DNA from: Candidatus Lariskella endosymbiont of Epinotia ramella
GTDB lineage: Bacteria > Pseudomonadota > Alphaproteobacteria > Rickettsiales > Midichloriaceae
Reading direction: 5' to 3'
DNA: 64,000 nucleotides
Assembly: GCF_964019805.1 (NCBI RefSeq)
Contig: NZ_OZ026472.1
Location: forward strand, 868,001-932,000
Shown here: positions 37,669 to 48,061 of the stretch, in pieces
How positions within the stretch are numbered: the first letter of the stretch is position 1
Layout: each line of letters opens with the position of its first letter
Position numbers and translations under genes: made by a program
Notes under the pieces: model-generated
The model's input: only the letters and a program-made list of their open reading frames with translations
Told to the model about the DNA's origin: nothing
Database searches by the model: none

Positions 37669-38475
37669 TTACACTAGCTCAGGAAATGAACCGGTAATTA
37701 TACGCTGTATACTTAGATCATATAGAGTAATAGCTCTTCTGATATGGCCAAATTCCTCTAATGCCAACCTCTCAGATGACAAAAATCTCTCAGTATCAAC
37801 TCCTCTATAAATAGCAGTATTAAAATACCTAGCTTTTAATGCAATTTTTTTTAAATAATCAGGCGTTGCAAGCAATCTTTTATCGCTTTGACTCAAATGA
37901 TATAAGTTAATCCCTCTAAAATTACGAGCTGATATGCAAAGATCCGCACTGTCTTTCACAATATATTGCAAACTATCCATCCATATCCTGAATCCCAAAT
38001 ACTTGAAAATTTCTATTTCCCACTGATTAGGTAATAGTAATATTTCTTTTCCATCCACATACCAATATTTCTTAGTTTGTAATACATCCTCTTTTTTACC
38101 TATAAAATGTATTACACATTCATCAGAAGAAATATTGATATCCTGCAATAATTTGATAAGAGTCGAAGCCCAAAGTAACGTGTCAGGAAAATCTTTTAAC
38201 GCAATGAATATCGGATTTTCTTTAGGGAATACTAGTTTAAACTGCTGGATCTGCTGCTCTAAATTTAATGGATTATTAATTGGATCAAATAACAAATCCC
38301 CAAATAAATTCATAGAGCCAATAACATATATCAGTTTTGCATTTTCTATACTCAAGATTCTTTTGATGCCCATAATATGACCTATATGCATGGGCTGTCT
38401 TCTACCTATTGATATTATATATTTAGGTGAAACTAAACTGACATCACCTACATTATAAATATATTCCACAAGCAA
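37669..38475 (-). CDS. NadM-like nucleotidyltransferase (NMN adenylyltransferase family)
   Basis: The N-terminal ~150 residues look like the NMN adenylyltransferase domain of NadM-type enzymes. IISIGRRQPMHIGHIMGIKR contains the HxGH nucleotide-binding motif; VIGSMNLFGDLLFDPINNPL and ALKDFPDTLLWASTL follow, paralleling 'IGSAN...NP' and 'PLRDFPYND-LW' in that family. A second signature, ISxRNFRG (SARNFRGINLYH), appears near residue 182 in the usual ISSTxIR position. The C-terminal ~80 residues are an unrecognised extension, not a Nudix domain. The family makes NAD from NMN and ATP; whether this protein does so is inferred. Confidence 0.65.
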   Translation of the reverse strand: MLVEYIYNVGDVSLVSPKYIISIGRRQPMHIGHIMGIKRILSIENAKLIYVIGSMNLFGDLLFDPINNPLNLEQQIQQFKLVFPKENPIFIALKDFPDTLLWASTLIKLLQDINISSDECVIHFIGKKEDVLQTKKYWYVDGKEILLLPNQWEIEIFKYLGFRIWMDSLQYIVKDSADLCISARNFRGINLYHLSQSDKRLLATPDYLKKIALKARYFNTAIYRGVDTERFLSSERLALEEFGHIRRAITLYDLSIQRIITGSFPELV

Positions 38476-38596
38476 GAACTGTAATGATTAAACCATTCGC
38501 TCTACTGCTATATTAATATAACATTAGCATTAGATTTTTGCAGCAAAATGTACACAAAACACACATTATACTTAAATACACTTTAAAACACAAAAT

Positions 38597-40900
38597 TCAA
38601 CCAAATAACATAGCAGCTTGATAAAATGACACAGCAATTATATATGCTATTGCAGTCGACCACACACTGCTTAATATTGCCCACTTTAACCCTATTTCAT
38701 TTGCTATGACAGCAAATACAGAAACACATGGAAAATATAATAATATGAATAACATGTATGCAAAAGCTGTTGCTTTACTACCAAAAGCTTCTCTTATTTT
38801 CTTGATTGTTGAGTTTTCAACACTCATCTCGTTTAAAAATTCTTGAGAACGAGAGTTATAATCATAGTCAAATTTAAAAATGGAAAAGGCACTTGCAAAT
38901 GCACCTTTAATATTTTCTATAGTATCTGTAAATGCATCATGAAATAATTCCAAAAAGTTGCGACTCTCGTCGCTAATTACATTTTGGCTACTTGAGTATA
39001 AAGAATTCAGCGTACCAACCACTACTTCCTTTGCAAGTAACCCTGTTATAACACCAACTGTTGCTTGCCAATTCTCACGTGCAAGACCCATAGGCTCAAA
39101 TACTGGAGCTATTATTTTGCTTGATGCAATTAATATACTATCGCAGCGTTTTTCTTCACCTTTTTCAATATTTTGCATGCAACTACTGACTTTCTCGCCA
39201 CGCAGAGTAAAAATATTCAGCAAGTTTAATACAAAACAAATCAACACTATCAACTTACCAGCACCAAATACAAAATCCTTTGCTCTCATATATGTTTTAT
39301 CTAGCAAGCTTCGCATGCTTGGCAACTGATAATTTGGTAGGATCATTAAGAAATGTACGTCTGGAGTATTTTTTATCATCTTGCTGGTAATATGAGCTGT
39401 AATTAGCCCAGTTATTAAGCCAATGAAATATAACAACAAAATTATAATAGGACCGCTTGATGAAAAGAACGTCATATAAAATAGCACAAAAACAGAGAGC
39501 CTAGCACTACATGACATAAACGGCATCATCATAATAGAAACAATTCTTTGTTCTCTTGCACTTAAGGACCTGGTCGCAACTATTGCAGGAACATTGCAGC
39601 CAAAGCCTAATATAAGAGGAATAAATGCATGTCCGGAAAGCCCAACTTTATTCATTAATCTGTTCATAAGTAAAGCAGCTCTTGCAAAATAACCAAATTC
39701 CTCAAGCGCAGAAAAAATAAAATACAACGCAGCTATTAACGGAACAAAAGAAGCTACTACAACAATTCCAGAACCAATTCCATATGCAAGAAGTAAAATA
39801 GTCTCATCAGGCGCATCTAGCATATGCAATACTTTTGATGTACCATGCACAAATATAATTTCAGCAATAGATTGAAAAAATGACTGAAATGCTCCACCAA
39901 ACAATATGCTAAAGCTGAAAATAAAATACATAACAAATGCAAAGATGACGATACCACAAAATCTATTAAGTAGTATCGCATCTAACTTCTGCATAAACTG
40001 TGGCTTTTCATTCTCTTCCGTCTTAGCCATGACTTGTTCTAATATCGCATCTACACATTTATACCTAGAATCTGAGATTAAACTCTTCAGATCACTAGAA
40101 GCAGCAGTAATACCTGAAAAATAGCTTACAACAATTGAATCTAAGTGTTCGGCTGAAAAATCACATGTTAGATTAATCCCTAATTTTTCAATTACTCCAT
40201 AACCTTCTTCAACTAGTTTCAACGCAACCCAATGCTTTGAATAACCTATATTCTCATATGAAATAGAGCTGGAAACAGCATTAACAAGCGCTACCAAATT
40301 TTTATCGTAGTTTTTTATACTGTAGATATTATCACTACCTGCAACTACTCCTGACTTTTTTGCAATTAGCGCACATAAATTCAAAATTCCATTATCTTGT
40401 TTTGCAGAAATCTTCACAGTGGGAACACCAAGCAATTTGCTTAACTTATCAGCGTCAAGCAAATTATAGTTAGAAACCAAATCAGCCATGTTTAACGCTA
40501 ACACATGACACATACCCATCTCAATTAGCTGCATAGTAAGGTAAAGTGAATAACGCATATTGCTGCTATCAACAACGTTAATCACAATATTTTTTTGATT
40601 TGTTTCTTTATCTTGCTCGACTTTATAAAAATTGGAAGACTCAATTTTCGCGAGTAATGCATCAATTGCAACCCTTTCATCTTGATTAGCTTGATTAGAA
40701 ACAATAGAGATAGAAGATACACCAGGTAAATCAACAAGGTTAATTATATCATTATCTATTATAAAATGCCCATGATGCTCCTGTACAGTTACACCAGACC
40801 AATTCCCTGTTTTCTCGCTTTTACCTGTAAGCAAATTAAAAAGCGTGGATTTACCTGAATTTGGAGCCCCGACTAAAAGAGCGCTAACACTATCGCTCAT
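38597..40900 (-). CDS. feoB: Ferrous iron transporter FeoB
   Basis: FeoB imports Fe(II) across the inner membrane. The start is placed at the ATG at 40900 (MSDSVSALLVGAPNSGKST), overlapping the feoA stop by 11 bp, giving 767 residues. The N-terminal G domain shows G1 GAPNSGKST, G2 GVTVQ and G3 DLPGVSSIS, with NMAD as G4. The membrane part holds the Gate motifs, including GFGCNVPAIVATRSL near residue 440. The second gate is near residue 625 (GVITGLLAKEVVVGTL). Length and domain order are normal. FeoA and FeoB are translationally coupled. Confidence 0.96.
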   Translation of the reverse strand: MSDSVSALLVGAPNSGKSTLFNLLTGKSEKTGNWSGVTVQEHHGHFIIDNDIINLVDLPGVSSISIVSNQANQDERVAIDALLAKIESSNFYKVEQDKETNQKNIVINVVDSSNMRYSLYLTMQLIEMGMCHVLALNMADLVSNYNLLDADKLSKLLGVPTVKISAKQDNGILNLCALIAKKSGVVAGSDNIYSIKNYDKNLVALVNAVSSSISYENIGYSKHWVALKLVEEGYGVIEKLGINLTCDFSAEHLDSIVVSYFSGITAASSDLKSLISDSRYKCVDAILEQVMAKTEENEKPQFMQKLDAILLNRFCGIVIFAFVMYFIFSFSILFGGAFQSFFQSIAEIIFVHGTSKVLHMLDAPDETILLLAYGIGSGIVVVASFVPLIAALYFIFSALEEFGYFARAALLMNRLMNKVGLSGHAFIPLILGFGCNVPAIVATRSLSAREQRIVSIMMMPFMSCSARLSVFVLFYMTFFSSSGPIIILLLYFIGLITGLITAHITSKMIKNTPDVHFLMILPNYQLPSMRSLLDKTYMRAKDFVFGAGKLIVLICFVLNLLNIFTLRGEKVSSCMQNIEKGEEKRCDSILIASSKIIAPVFEPMGLARENWQATVGVITGLLAKEVVVGTLNSLYSSSQNVISDESRNFLELFHDAFTDTIENIKGAFASAFSIFKFDYDYNSRSQEFLNEMSVENSTIKKIREAFGSKATAFAYMLFILLYFPCVSVFAVIANEIGLKWAILSSVWSTAIAYIIAVSFYQAAMLFG

Positions 40901-41183
40901 CGCTAAGCACCAATATGTGTTTAGCAACCTCATCATTTATAGCAAGCTTCATGTTATCAAGCTTCACTATGAGATTACTATAGTATCTATGTAAAACTTG
41001 TACAGATGAGCCTGGAATAATACCTAAACGTATGCATTTCTCTAAAAGAGGTCCGCTGAGATCAATATATTCAACTCTAGCAACCTCACCTTTTTTAATT
41101 GAAGAAAGATTTACAGCAGAGCCAGCACAATGATCGCTCTCATTCTTCATAAAAAATTTCCTGAAAAAACTTAATAACTGCAT
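40890..41183 (-). CDS. feoA: Ferrous iron transport accessory protein FeoA
   Basis: The 97-residue cytoplasmic protein has an SH3-like FeoA domain: NLSSIKKGEVARVEYIDLSG, LLEKCIRLGIIPGSSVQVLH and DNMKLAINDEVAKHI. FeoA is needed for full FeoB activity and may contact its G domain. About 20 extra residues at the N-terminus may be real or reflect a later start (ATG at residue 12, MKNESDHCAG). It overlaps feoB by 11 bp. Confidence 0.92.
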   Translation of the reverse strand: MQLLSFFRKFFMKNESDHCAGSAVNLSSIKKGEVARVEYIDLSGPLLEKCIRLGIIPGSSVQVLHRYYSNLIVKLDNMKLAINDEVAKHILVLSDER

Positions 41184-41387
41184 AAGAACCTATAGCAATC
41201 TAGTAGTTTATAAGAACCAAGCCTGCATTTAGCAAAGGCTTAAGTTATACTAGGCTAATCCATATATAAAAAACCATTTTACAGTCGCAAAACAGCTCAT
41301 ATAAAGGGTGCCATCAAGTGCATTATACACCTATCGCAAATGATTTGCAATTGCAATTGCTATACAATATATAAGTCTGAAGCCAGA

Positions 41388-42818
41388 TTAAATGCCATAT
41401 GCTACAGAATCATTAACACTATTACCTCTTAAAGTCTCTTTAATTTTCAATATATCTTGAGCAACACTAGAATTATCGCTAATTTTACGTTCAATCTGCT
41501 TTATTGAATATATTACAGTTGCATGATCTCTTCCGCCTAATTTTTTTCCTATTTCCTGAAGAGAACAACTCGTCATATCTTTAGCCAAATAAGCAACAAC
41601 TTGCCTGGCAAGCACAGACTTTCCAAAACGATGCTTTGTTAATATATCTGACTTATTCATATTATAAAAATCTGCCACTGCGTCCAGTAGTGCAGTAATA
41701 GAAGGTTGCGATACAGAAAATGCAACAATAGCATCTCTAAGCAATGACTTAACATTTTCAAGCGTGATAGCAATACCTGCGAAACTACAATGCGAAAGAA
41801 CTCTATATAAAGCTCCTTCCAATTCTCTTATACTGGTAGAGATTTTGTCTGCTATGAAATTCATTATTTTCGGATCTATCTCTGTATTCAATAACTTGGC
41901 TTTACTCTGCAGTATCTTTAATCTCAAATCAAAATCAGGATTTTGTATCTCAACAGATATAGAACTCACCAATCTAGATTTGATCCTAGCTTCCAGAGGC
42001 AATTGATAAGGCGGTCTATCAGATGCAATCACAATCATTTTATTAGCTTCAACTATTGCATCAAATGTCTGCGTAAATTCTTTCTGAGTACTATTTTTAT
42101 CACATATGAATTGCAAGTCATCTAAGAGTAGTATATCTGAAGATCTTAGGTGTTCTCGAAACGCAAGCAGCTGATTTGCTCTAACAGCGTTTATATAGTT
42201 ATTCATAAAACGCTCGACTCCAAGATATGATACTTTCTTCTCGGGATGATGAGAAACCATGTAGTTTGCTATAGCTTGCAACATATGTGTTTTTCCCATG
42301 CCAACATTGCCATGTATGTATAAGCAACGAGGCATATGTTTAGCCTGCAAAATTTCACTACATTGTATCAAGTTATATGCTGCATTGTACGCGATTTGAT
42401 TACTACTTCCGCATACAAAATTCTCAAACGTAAAATGTGAATTTAGCTTAGAAGTTTGGGTAAAATTACATATTACTTTTGCAGAATCACTACCTGTGAA
42501 ATAAGGATTAGACTCAACAATGTCACGCTTCACAACATCACTACATACTTGAATATCGAGACGCTCTATGCTCTTGTCTAGAGTTGTGATAAATTTTCGA
42601 ATCTTCGCTAAATAATTAGTAACAACCCACTCGCGAACAAATTTAGTCTTAACCGTAACTATCAATATACCATCTTTCAGCTCTTTAAAGGCCATATCTT
42701 TGAACCAATGCTCAAAGATTGACTCTCCATATTCAGGCAAAAGCTGCTCAAGCACCTGATTCCAAATCTCTTGTCCATGAGACTCAACATCAACTATTTG
42801 CACTGCGTTACGGTTCAT
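41388..42818 (-). CDS. dnaA: Chromosomal replication initiator DnaA
   Basis: DnaA binds the origin and melts it. The 476-residue protein has an N-terminal helicase-loading domain (IWNQVLEQLLPEYGESIFEH), a linker and an AAA+ core with Walker A GNVGMGKTHML near residue 168 and Walker B ILLLDDLQFI. The C-terminal domain IV includes the DnaA signature LGGRDHATVIYSIKQIE near residue 425. I saw no cluster of DnaA boxes (TTATCCACA-like) on either side, so the origin is probably not here. Confidence 0.97.
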   Translation of the reverse strand: MNRNAVQIVDVESHGQEIWNQVLEQLLPEYGESIFEHWFKDMAFKELKDGILIVTVKTKFVREWVVTNYLAKIRKFITTLDKSIERLDIQVCSDVVKRDIVESNPYFTGSDSAKVICNFTQTSKLNSHFTFENFVCGSSNQIAYNAAYNLIQCSEILQAKHMPRCLYIHGNVGMGKTHMLQAIANYMVSHHPEKKVSYLGVERFMNNYINAVRANQLLAFREHLRSSDILLLDDLQFICDKNSTQKEFTQTFDAIVEANKMIVIASDRPPYQLPLEARIKSRLVSSISVEIQNPDFDLRLKILQSKAKLLNTEIDPKIMNFIADKISTSIRELEGALYRVLSHCSFAGIAITLENVKSLLRDAIVAFSVSQPSITALLDAVADFYNMNKSDILTKHRFGKSVLARQVVAYLAKDMTSCSLQEIGKKLGGRDHATVIYSIKQIERKISDNSSVAQDILKIKETLRGNSVNDSVAYGI

Positions 42819-43080
42819 ACGACCTTCCCTTTTTGATGCTTAAGAAATTTAAGAATACTCTCAATCAAGCTGCTTTACCTTCGCAAAGCAGAATTACACT
42901 TTCTGTGTGAAATACTAACCGCAAATTTAATACGGTCAGGACTCAGTACACATACCAATCTTGATTAAAGATAAAACTTGATGTAGCTATTTACAAAGCC
43001 TCTACATATAAAACTAACTAAGTCATACTCAACTATTTCAATGAACAAATAACTTAAGTTAGTACTGTATTATTAGAACG

Positions 43081-43542
43081 CTAAGTCTGTCTCCATGGAA
43101 GAGCAGAAGCTTTCCAACCATTTATAAAACCTCTTTGATAATTCATATCCAACTCTCCTTCAAAACCATATTCAATATTATAACATCTGGTATAACCATT
43201 TCTCATCAAATAGACACCAGCTTCCATAGACCTAGCACCAGATCTGCACATCAGAATAATAGGTACGTTTAAATCAGTAATTCGACTCCTCACATCTTGC
43301 AGAAAATTCTCATTTTGCTGCATATCAGGCAAAGTCCTCCAGGATACGAAGTGAACTCTATTTTCACCAAATTGTACCAATGGAATACCTACAAATTTCC
43401 ACTCCTCTTTTGTGCGTACATCCAACAAAACAACGTCGCTGTTTAACATCAACATATCCCAGGCTTCACTAGCAGAGACAGACTCAACTGAACCATCAGG
43501 TCTTGAAGATACAAACTTCGACAATCCATCTAAAATTCCCAT
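43081..43542 (-). CDS. Rhodanese-like domain protein
   Basis: A single rhodanese domain of about 153 residues. I use the ATG at 43542 (MGILDGLSKFVSSRPDGSVE) rather than 43581. The CDC25-like motif DVRTKEEWKFVGIP lies in the first half, and the active loop CRSGARS near residue 110 holds the catalytic Cys. Such proteins move sulfur as a persulfide; the partner is unknown. It is isolated: dnaA is next but 260 bp away. Confidence 0.9.
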   Translation of the reverse strand: MGILDGLSKFVSSRPDGSVESVSASEAWDMLMLNSDVVLLDVRTKEEWKFVGIPLVQFGENRVHFVSWRTLPDMQQNENFLQDVRSRITDLNVPIILMCRSGARSMEAGVYLMRNGYTRCYNIEYGFEGELDMNYQRGFINGWKASALPWRQT

Positions 43543-43580
43543 AAACAAAGTATCTATCAAAAAATTATCGCACCTCAACA

Positions 43581-43616
43581 CCGAGACACGAAACCCCTCT
43601 GGGCGACGGAGGGTAA
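43581..43616. other. GC-rich island upstream of the rhodanese gene
   Basis: In otherwise AT-rich sequence, 36 bases of high GC content can fold around 'cctctgggcgacggagg' (CCTC paired with GAGG). It overlaps the extended rhodanese reading frame and supports the later start at 43542. It might be an RNA leader structure or the scar of an old RNA gene; I cannot name it. Confidence 0.3.
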
Positions 43617-43619
43617 CAT

Positions 43620-44376
43620 GCTTCAGTAATTATATCAAGAATTCATACGCTAAAATATATAACTTTAACATACCATTTCCAACCACAAACTAATGTTACA
43701 AATTTGGCAAGATTGCTTCTTATTTAATGAATCACCGATACACAGATCTATAGCTATGAAATAGTATGACAAACAGCTACTAATAGTTTAGCATCAAATA
43801 GCAATCGTTCATTTTTGTCGCACAATTAGATTTGGCTATTGCATCACAAGCTACATGTTAGATGCCACTAGATATCATAAAACCTACAAACCTTTCAACA
43901 GATAACAGGACACAGTCTGCGGAATTGATACTATTTCAGCTGCAGTAAATTCAATCAAAAACAAACAAATTTATAATGACATATTTGCCTAACATATCAT
44001 CAATCGTAAAGCCATTTTATATATCTTTTTCAAAATAAATGTATTGACTTGAGTCTCTACCAGGATGCTACTTGGTTCTAAACGAATTATGAATTTTCAC
44101 ATATATAAATGCAGCATTTTTCCATCTTGCCATGTAATTTAAAGGCATAACACTACATAAATAAACTTAGATGCGAAGAGAGACCTCTAGAATTTTTAAA
44201 AAATCATATGCAAAGTTGCATCCTAAAAATCAAACATAATATAAGAAGTACTAAAGCATCAATTCCATCTAATATCTCTTCATAAACACCTTGTATCCAT
44301 TCAAAAATCCAAAGCGCACAGGCATATTAGAAACCTTCCTTTTCTAGGCTTTTGCCTACTTAATGAAGCCATACAT
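43620..44376. other. Gene-free stretch before IS5-type copy 5
   Basis: About 760 bp in which I see no gene, RNA fold or shared repeat. Only short ORFs are present. It may be decayed coding sequence. Confidence 0.5.
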
Positions 44377-45276
44377 TAGACCTCTTGCATAACCATATAA
44401 ATTGATTAAAATCCTTGATTTTATCAAGGATAACATGAAGTTTGAAAACATCAAAGATGAATACGCAGAAGAGTTTCGCAGGCTTACTGGCATTAAACGA
44501 GGAACGTTTGAAGTTATACTAAGTATATTAAAAGAAGCTGAAGCTATTTTAAAGTCTCAAGGTGGAAAACCCAATAAATTGGCTTTAGAAGATCGATTAC
44601 TCATGACGCTTGAGTACTTGCGTGAATACAGGACATATTTTCATATTTCCCGCAGTTATGGAATAAGTGAAAGTGCCTGTTATCGTAATATACGTTGGAT
44701 TGAAGATACTCTAATTAAAGATAAACGATTTTCACTACCTGGACGTAAAGCATTACTAAAAAGCGATTCTGAATACGAACTTGTGTTAATTGATGCTACT
44801 GAAACACCGATAGAACGACCTAAAAAAAACAGAAGCACTTTTATTCGGGAAAAAAGAGGCGACATACTCTAAAAACTCAGCTTATTGTGGATAAAAGGAA
44901 AAAAGAAATCATTTGCACTAATTTTTCTAATGGCAAGCGTCATGATTTCAGGTTATTTAAAGAATCCGGAGTTCACATCCACCCTGAGATTAAAGTTCTT
45001 ACAGATACTGGTTATCAAGGCATTGATAAGTTGCATTATAATTCAGAGTTACCAAAGAAAAAGACAAAAAAGCGACCACTAAGCAGGAAAGATAAAAAGA
45101 AAAATCGTCAATTGTCTAGTGAACGTGTTTTAAATGAAAACGTCATAGGCATGATCAAACGATTTAAAATTATCGCTGATCGTTATAGGAACAGAAGAAA
45201 ACGATTCGGTTTAAGGTTTAATTTACTTGCTGGTATCTATAACTTTGAGCTTTAAATAGGTTATGCAAGAGGTCTA
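44377..45276 (+). mobile_element. IS5-type insertion sequence, copy 5
   Basis: This is the same 900-bp unit and TA flanks, set in non-coding DNA before the spoT region. Confidence 0.95.
44435..45255 (+). CDS. IS5-type transposase, split by -1 frameshift (copy 5)
   Basis: Protein frames are identical to copy 1. The N-terminal frame ends at 44872, and the C-terminal frame is reached by slipping at the eight-A run (44822-44829). Confidence 0.9.
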
Positions 45277-45476
45277 TTGTAAGGCTTCACATATGGCAAA
45301 ACAGGTACCTAAAAAGTATAAAGAATGATCATATGACTTACTATTAATACAACGAAATTTACTCTTCTATTCTATTGAAGTAATATTAACAGAACAGATA
45401 TGAATTCACGCAAGAGTTGTATTCATTTGTAAAATAAGCAAATATTTCATTTGTCATGCTAAAACCAGTTACAGAC

Positions 45477-45506
45477 TTGCAATTAGTAATGAATACACGT
45501 TATACT
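45477..45506 (+). promoter_or_regulatory. Candidate sigma70 promoter for the spoT pair
   Basis: TTGCAA and TATACT are separated by 18 bp, about 70 bp upstream of the small membrane protein that precedes spoT. Each box differs from consensus by one base. It is the best promoter match in this gap, chosen by eye. Confidence 0.4.
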
Positions 45507-45578
45507 GTCTGTACGTAGAAGCTTATACAGTGAGACGGCACAAAAAGATCTGCAATAACAATTAATATATATATAAAG

Positions 45579-45845
45579 ATGATCTTGAGATTTATAATGC
45601 TGCTTTGCAGCTCATTCGGCTTAATCTTCATAGCAACTGTTTTAATTGCAGCAGTTCTTATATCTGGCTACGACCAGAATTTTACAGGTATAATCGCCAA
45701 AGCATTTGGTAGTATAAGAGGTTTTTTCTCAGATGTCGGGATCAATATCCCAAATCTTGGCACCATTGATTTAGGCAAATCGGATCTCTTACAAAAGATA
45801 AAAGATGGTGCGTCTCAGGTTGATTTTAAAGGCAATGGCTCTTAG
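45579..45845 (+). CDS. Small membrane protein upstream of spoT
   Basis: The 88-residue protein has one long hydrophobic N-terminal segment (about residues 4-30, LLCSSFGLIFIATVLIAAVL), either a membrane anchor or a long signal peptide. A short hydrophilic tail rich in Gly, Asp and Lys follows. No family is recognised. It ends 14 bp before the spoT ATG, so the two are probably co-transcribed; a functional link is only inferred. Confidence 0.6.
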   Translation: MILRFIMLLCSSFGLIFIATVLIAAVLISGYDQNFTGIIAKAFGSIRGFFSDVGINIPNLGTIDLGKSDLLQKIKDGASQVDFKGNGS

Positions 45846-45859
45846 ATTATTTTCTCATC

Positions 45860-48061
45860 ATGAATGGAAACGGATTAACTGCTGCACAATCACAAGCGCA
45901 TTTTGAAGGAGTAAAATCCGATTTTCTTTCTGCTATCTCTGCACAACCCACACTTGATTTCAAGATAATAAACAGAGCGTTGGAGTTTGCTACCGGCGCA
46001 CACTCCGGGCAAATTAGAAATTCTGGAGAATTATATATCACCCACCCAATAGCAGTTGCGCAGATCTTAATAGATCTAAAGCTAGATACTAACTCTATAG
46101 TTGCAGCGCTATTACATGATGTAGTCGAAGATACTGACATTCTGATCGATGAAATAGAAAAAAACTTTGGAAATGACGTAGGAAAATTAGTATTTGGTCT
46201 TACCAAACTAGCAAAAATAGCATATCAACCAACACATATACGACAAGCTGAAGATTTTGGAAAGCTCTTAGTAGCGATGTCTGAAGACATAAGAGTATTG
46301 CTGATAAAGCTCGCAGACAGACTGCATAATATGAGAACACTATCTGCTGTCAAGAATATTGATAAACAAAAACGTACAGCATATGAAACAATTGAAATAT
46401 ATGCACCACTAGCAGAAAAGATCGGCCTGCATAACATGCAAAATGAAATGCAAGACCTCGCATTTGCAGCGCTTTATCCTGACATTAGAAATTCAATACT
46501 AGGTCGCCTCAGCTTTCTAAAAACAAAAGGTGCTGCGCTTGTAGAGGATATCAAAAAAGAAATCAAGGAATTGCTACAAAATTATAATATAAATGCTGAA
46601 GTAAGCGGTCGAGAAAAAACTTGCTACTCCATATGGCGAAAAATGGAGAATAAGAAAATTTCCTTTGAACAGCTAGCAGATATTATGGCATTTCGCATAA
46701 TAGTCTCAGATGAAATTGAATGCTACAGAGTGCTCGGAATAATACATACATCCTATAAATGCATCCCTTATGGATTTAAAGATTATATAAGCAACAAAAA
46801 ACAGAATGGTTATCAGTCGCTACATACTACGGTGATAGGGCCAAAAAATAATTGTATAGAGATCCAAATACGTACAGCAGAAATGCATAATATAGCAGAA
46901 TATGGAGTTGCTGCACACTGGTCATACAAACACAACTCAGGTGTTATTACTGAAAAATTACATTTTCAGTGGATACACGAGTTGCTTGAAATTCTAAGAC
47001 ACACATCAAATCTTGGTGAATTTCTAGAAAACACCAAGTTAAACATGTATAAAGATCAAGTTTTTTGCTTCTCTCCGCAAGGTACTTTAGTGGCATTGCC
47101 TAAGAATGCAACACCTGTAGATTTTGCATTTGCTATTCACTCAGATATTGGACTCAGTTGCATAGGTGCAAAAGTGAACAATAAAGCTGTACCTTTAAAT
47201 TCATTTTTAGAAAATGGAGATCAAGTTGAAATCATAAGAGGAGAGAAATTAGCCCCTTCTCAATCTTGGGTGAACTTCGTTGCAACTGGTCGCGCAAGAT
47301 CTGCAATTCGTAAATTCATTAAGCAAAATCAAATTGCAGAATTTATTAACCTCGGAAGAGTAATTCTATTTAATACACTAAAAAGTGTTGATATACCATA
47401 TAATGAGCATGAATTCTCAAAAATCCTGCCGATACTAAAGAAAAATTCTATAGATGACCTGTTATTTGCAGTTGGCAACGGAATGTTAAATGCACAGGAC
47501 ATTATTATGGCCATGGATGCCTATAAAAACGGTTTTAAGGAACAATCAAACCCTCTGACATTTTTTGCAAAGTTAGGTATTAGAAAACTTGGTATTACAA
47601 AAAAGATACAGCAATCTCTACCAATAGAAGGCTTAATAGCAGGTATGACAGCTAGATTTGCAAATTGCTGTAATCCTCTACATGGCGATAGAATTGTTGG
47701 AATTATCACAGAGGGCTCTGGTTTAATGGTACACATTGTAGATTGCAAGGTGTTAGATCATTATATTCAAATGCCTGAAAAATGGGTTGGACTCTCTTGG
47801 AGTGATGCTGGCAACCTTGAATTTATCAGTAGATTAAATGTTGCTGTTACAAATAAACAAGGAAGCCTCGCAGAAGTTACAAAAGTAATCGCTCAAATGA
47901 GTAGTAATATCACAAATATAAAAGTAAAATCTAGATCACAAAACTTCTTTGAATTTTTAATAGATCTAGAAATAGAAAATCTTGAACAATTACAACATAT
48001 AATTAGCTCACTTAGAAGTCTTGAGTGTGTATATTCAGTATCAAGAGTCATGGGTTATTAG
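45860..48061 (+). CDS. spoT: Bifunctional (p)ppGpp synthetase/hydrolase (RelA/SpoT)
   Basis: This full-length 733-residue long RSH protein makes and degrades the alarmone (p)ppGpp. The hydrolase HD domain is intact: HPIAVAQIL, ALLHDVVEDTD near residue 90 and KLADRLHNMRTL. The synthetase domain follows with GYQSLHTTVIGP and EIQIRTAEMHNIAEYGVAAH near residues 325-355. Next are the TGS domain (VFCFSPQGTLVALPKNATPV), the conserved-Cys region ANCCNPLHGDRIVG near residue 605 and a C-terminal ACT domain. Nothing seems degraded. In Rickettsia proper, spoT is usually broken into small pieces, so an intact copy is informative. Confidence 0.96.
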   Translation: MNGNGLTAAQSQAHFEGVKSDFLSAISAQPTLDFKIINRALEFATGAHSGQIRNSGELYITHPIAVAQILIDLKLDTNSIVAALLHDVVEDTDILIDEIEKNFGNDVGKLVFGLTKLAKIAYQPTHIRQAEDFGKLLVAMSEDIRVLLIKLADRLHNMRTLSAVKNIDKQKRTAYETIEIYAPLAEKIGLHNMQNEMQDLAFAALYPDIRNSILGRLSFLKTKGAALVEDIKKEIKELLQNYNINAEVSGREKTCYSIWRKMENKKISFEQLADIMAFRIIVSDEIECYRVLGIIHTSYKCIPYGFKDYISNKKQNGYQSLHTTVIGPKNNCIEIQIRTAEMHNIAEYGVAAHWSYKHNSGVITEKLHFQWIHELLEILRHTSNLGEFLENTKLNMYKDQVFCFSPQGTLVALPKNATPVDFAFAIHSDIGLSCIGAKVNNKAVPLNSFLENGDQVEIIRGEKLAPSQSWVNFVATGRARSAIRKFIKQNQIAEFINLGRVILFNTLKSVDIPYNEHEFSKILPILKKNSIDDLLFAVGNGMLNAQDIIMAMDAYKNGFKEQSNPLTFFAKLGIRKLGITKKIQQSLPIEGLIAGMTARFANCCNPLHGDRIVGIITEGSGLMVHIVDCKVLDHYIQMPEKWVGLSWSDAGNLEFISRLNVAVTNKQGSLAEVTKVIAQMSSNITNIKVKSRSQNFFEFLIDLEIENLEQLQHIISSLRSLECVYSVSRVMGY

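Noticed and set aside
41184-41387. Possible replication origin beside dnaA
   Set aside because: I saw no cluster of TTATCCACA-like boxes here or at 42819-43080.
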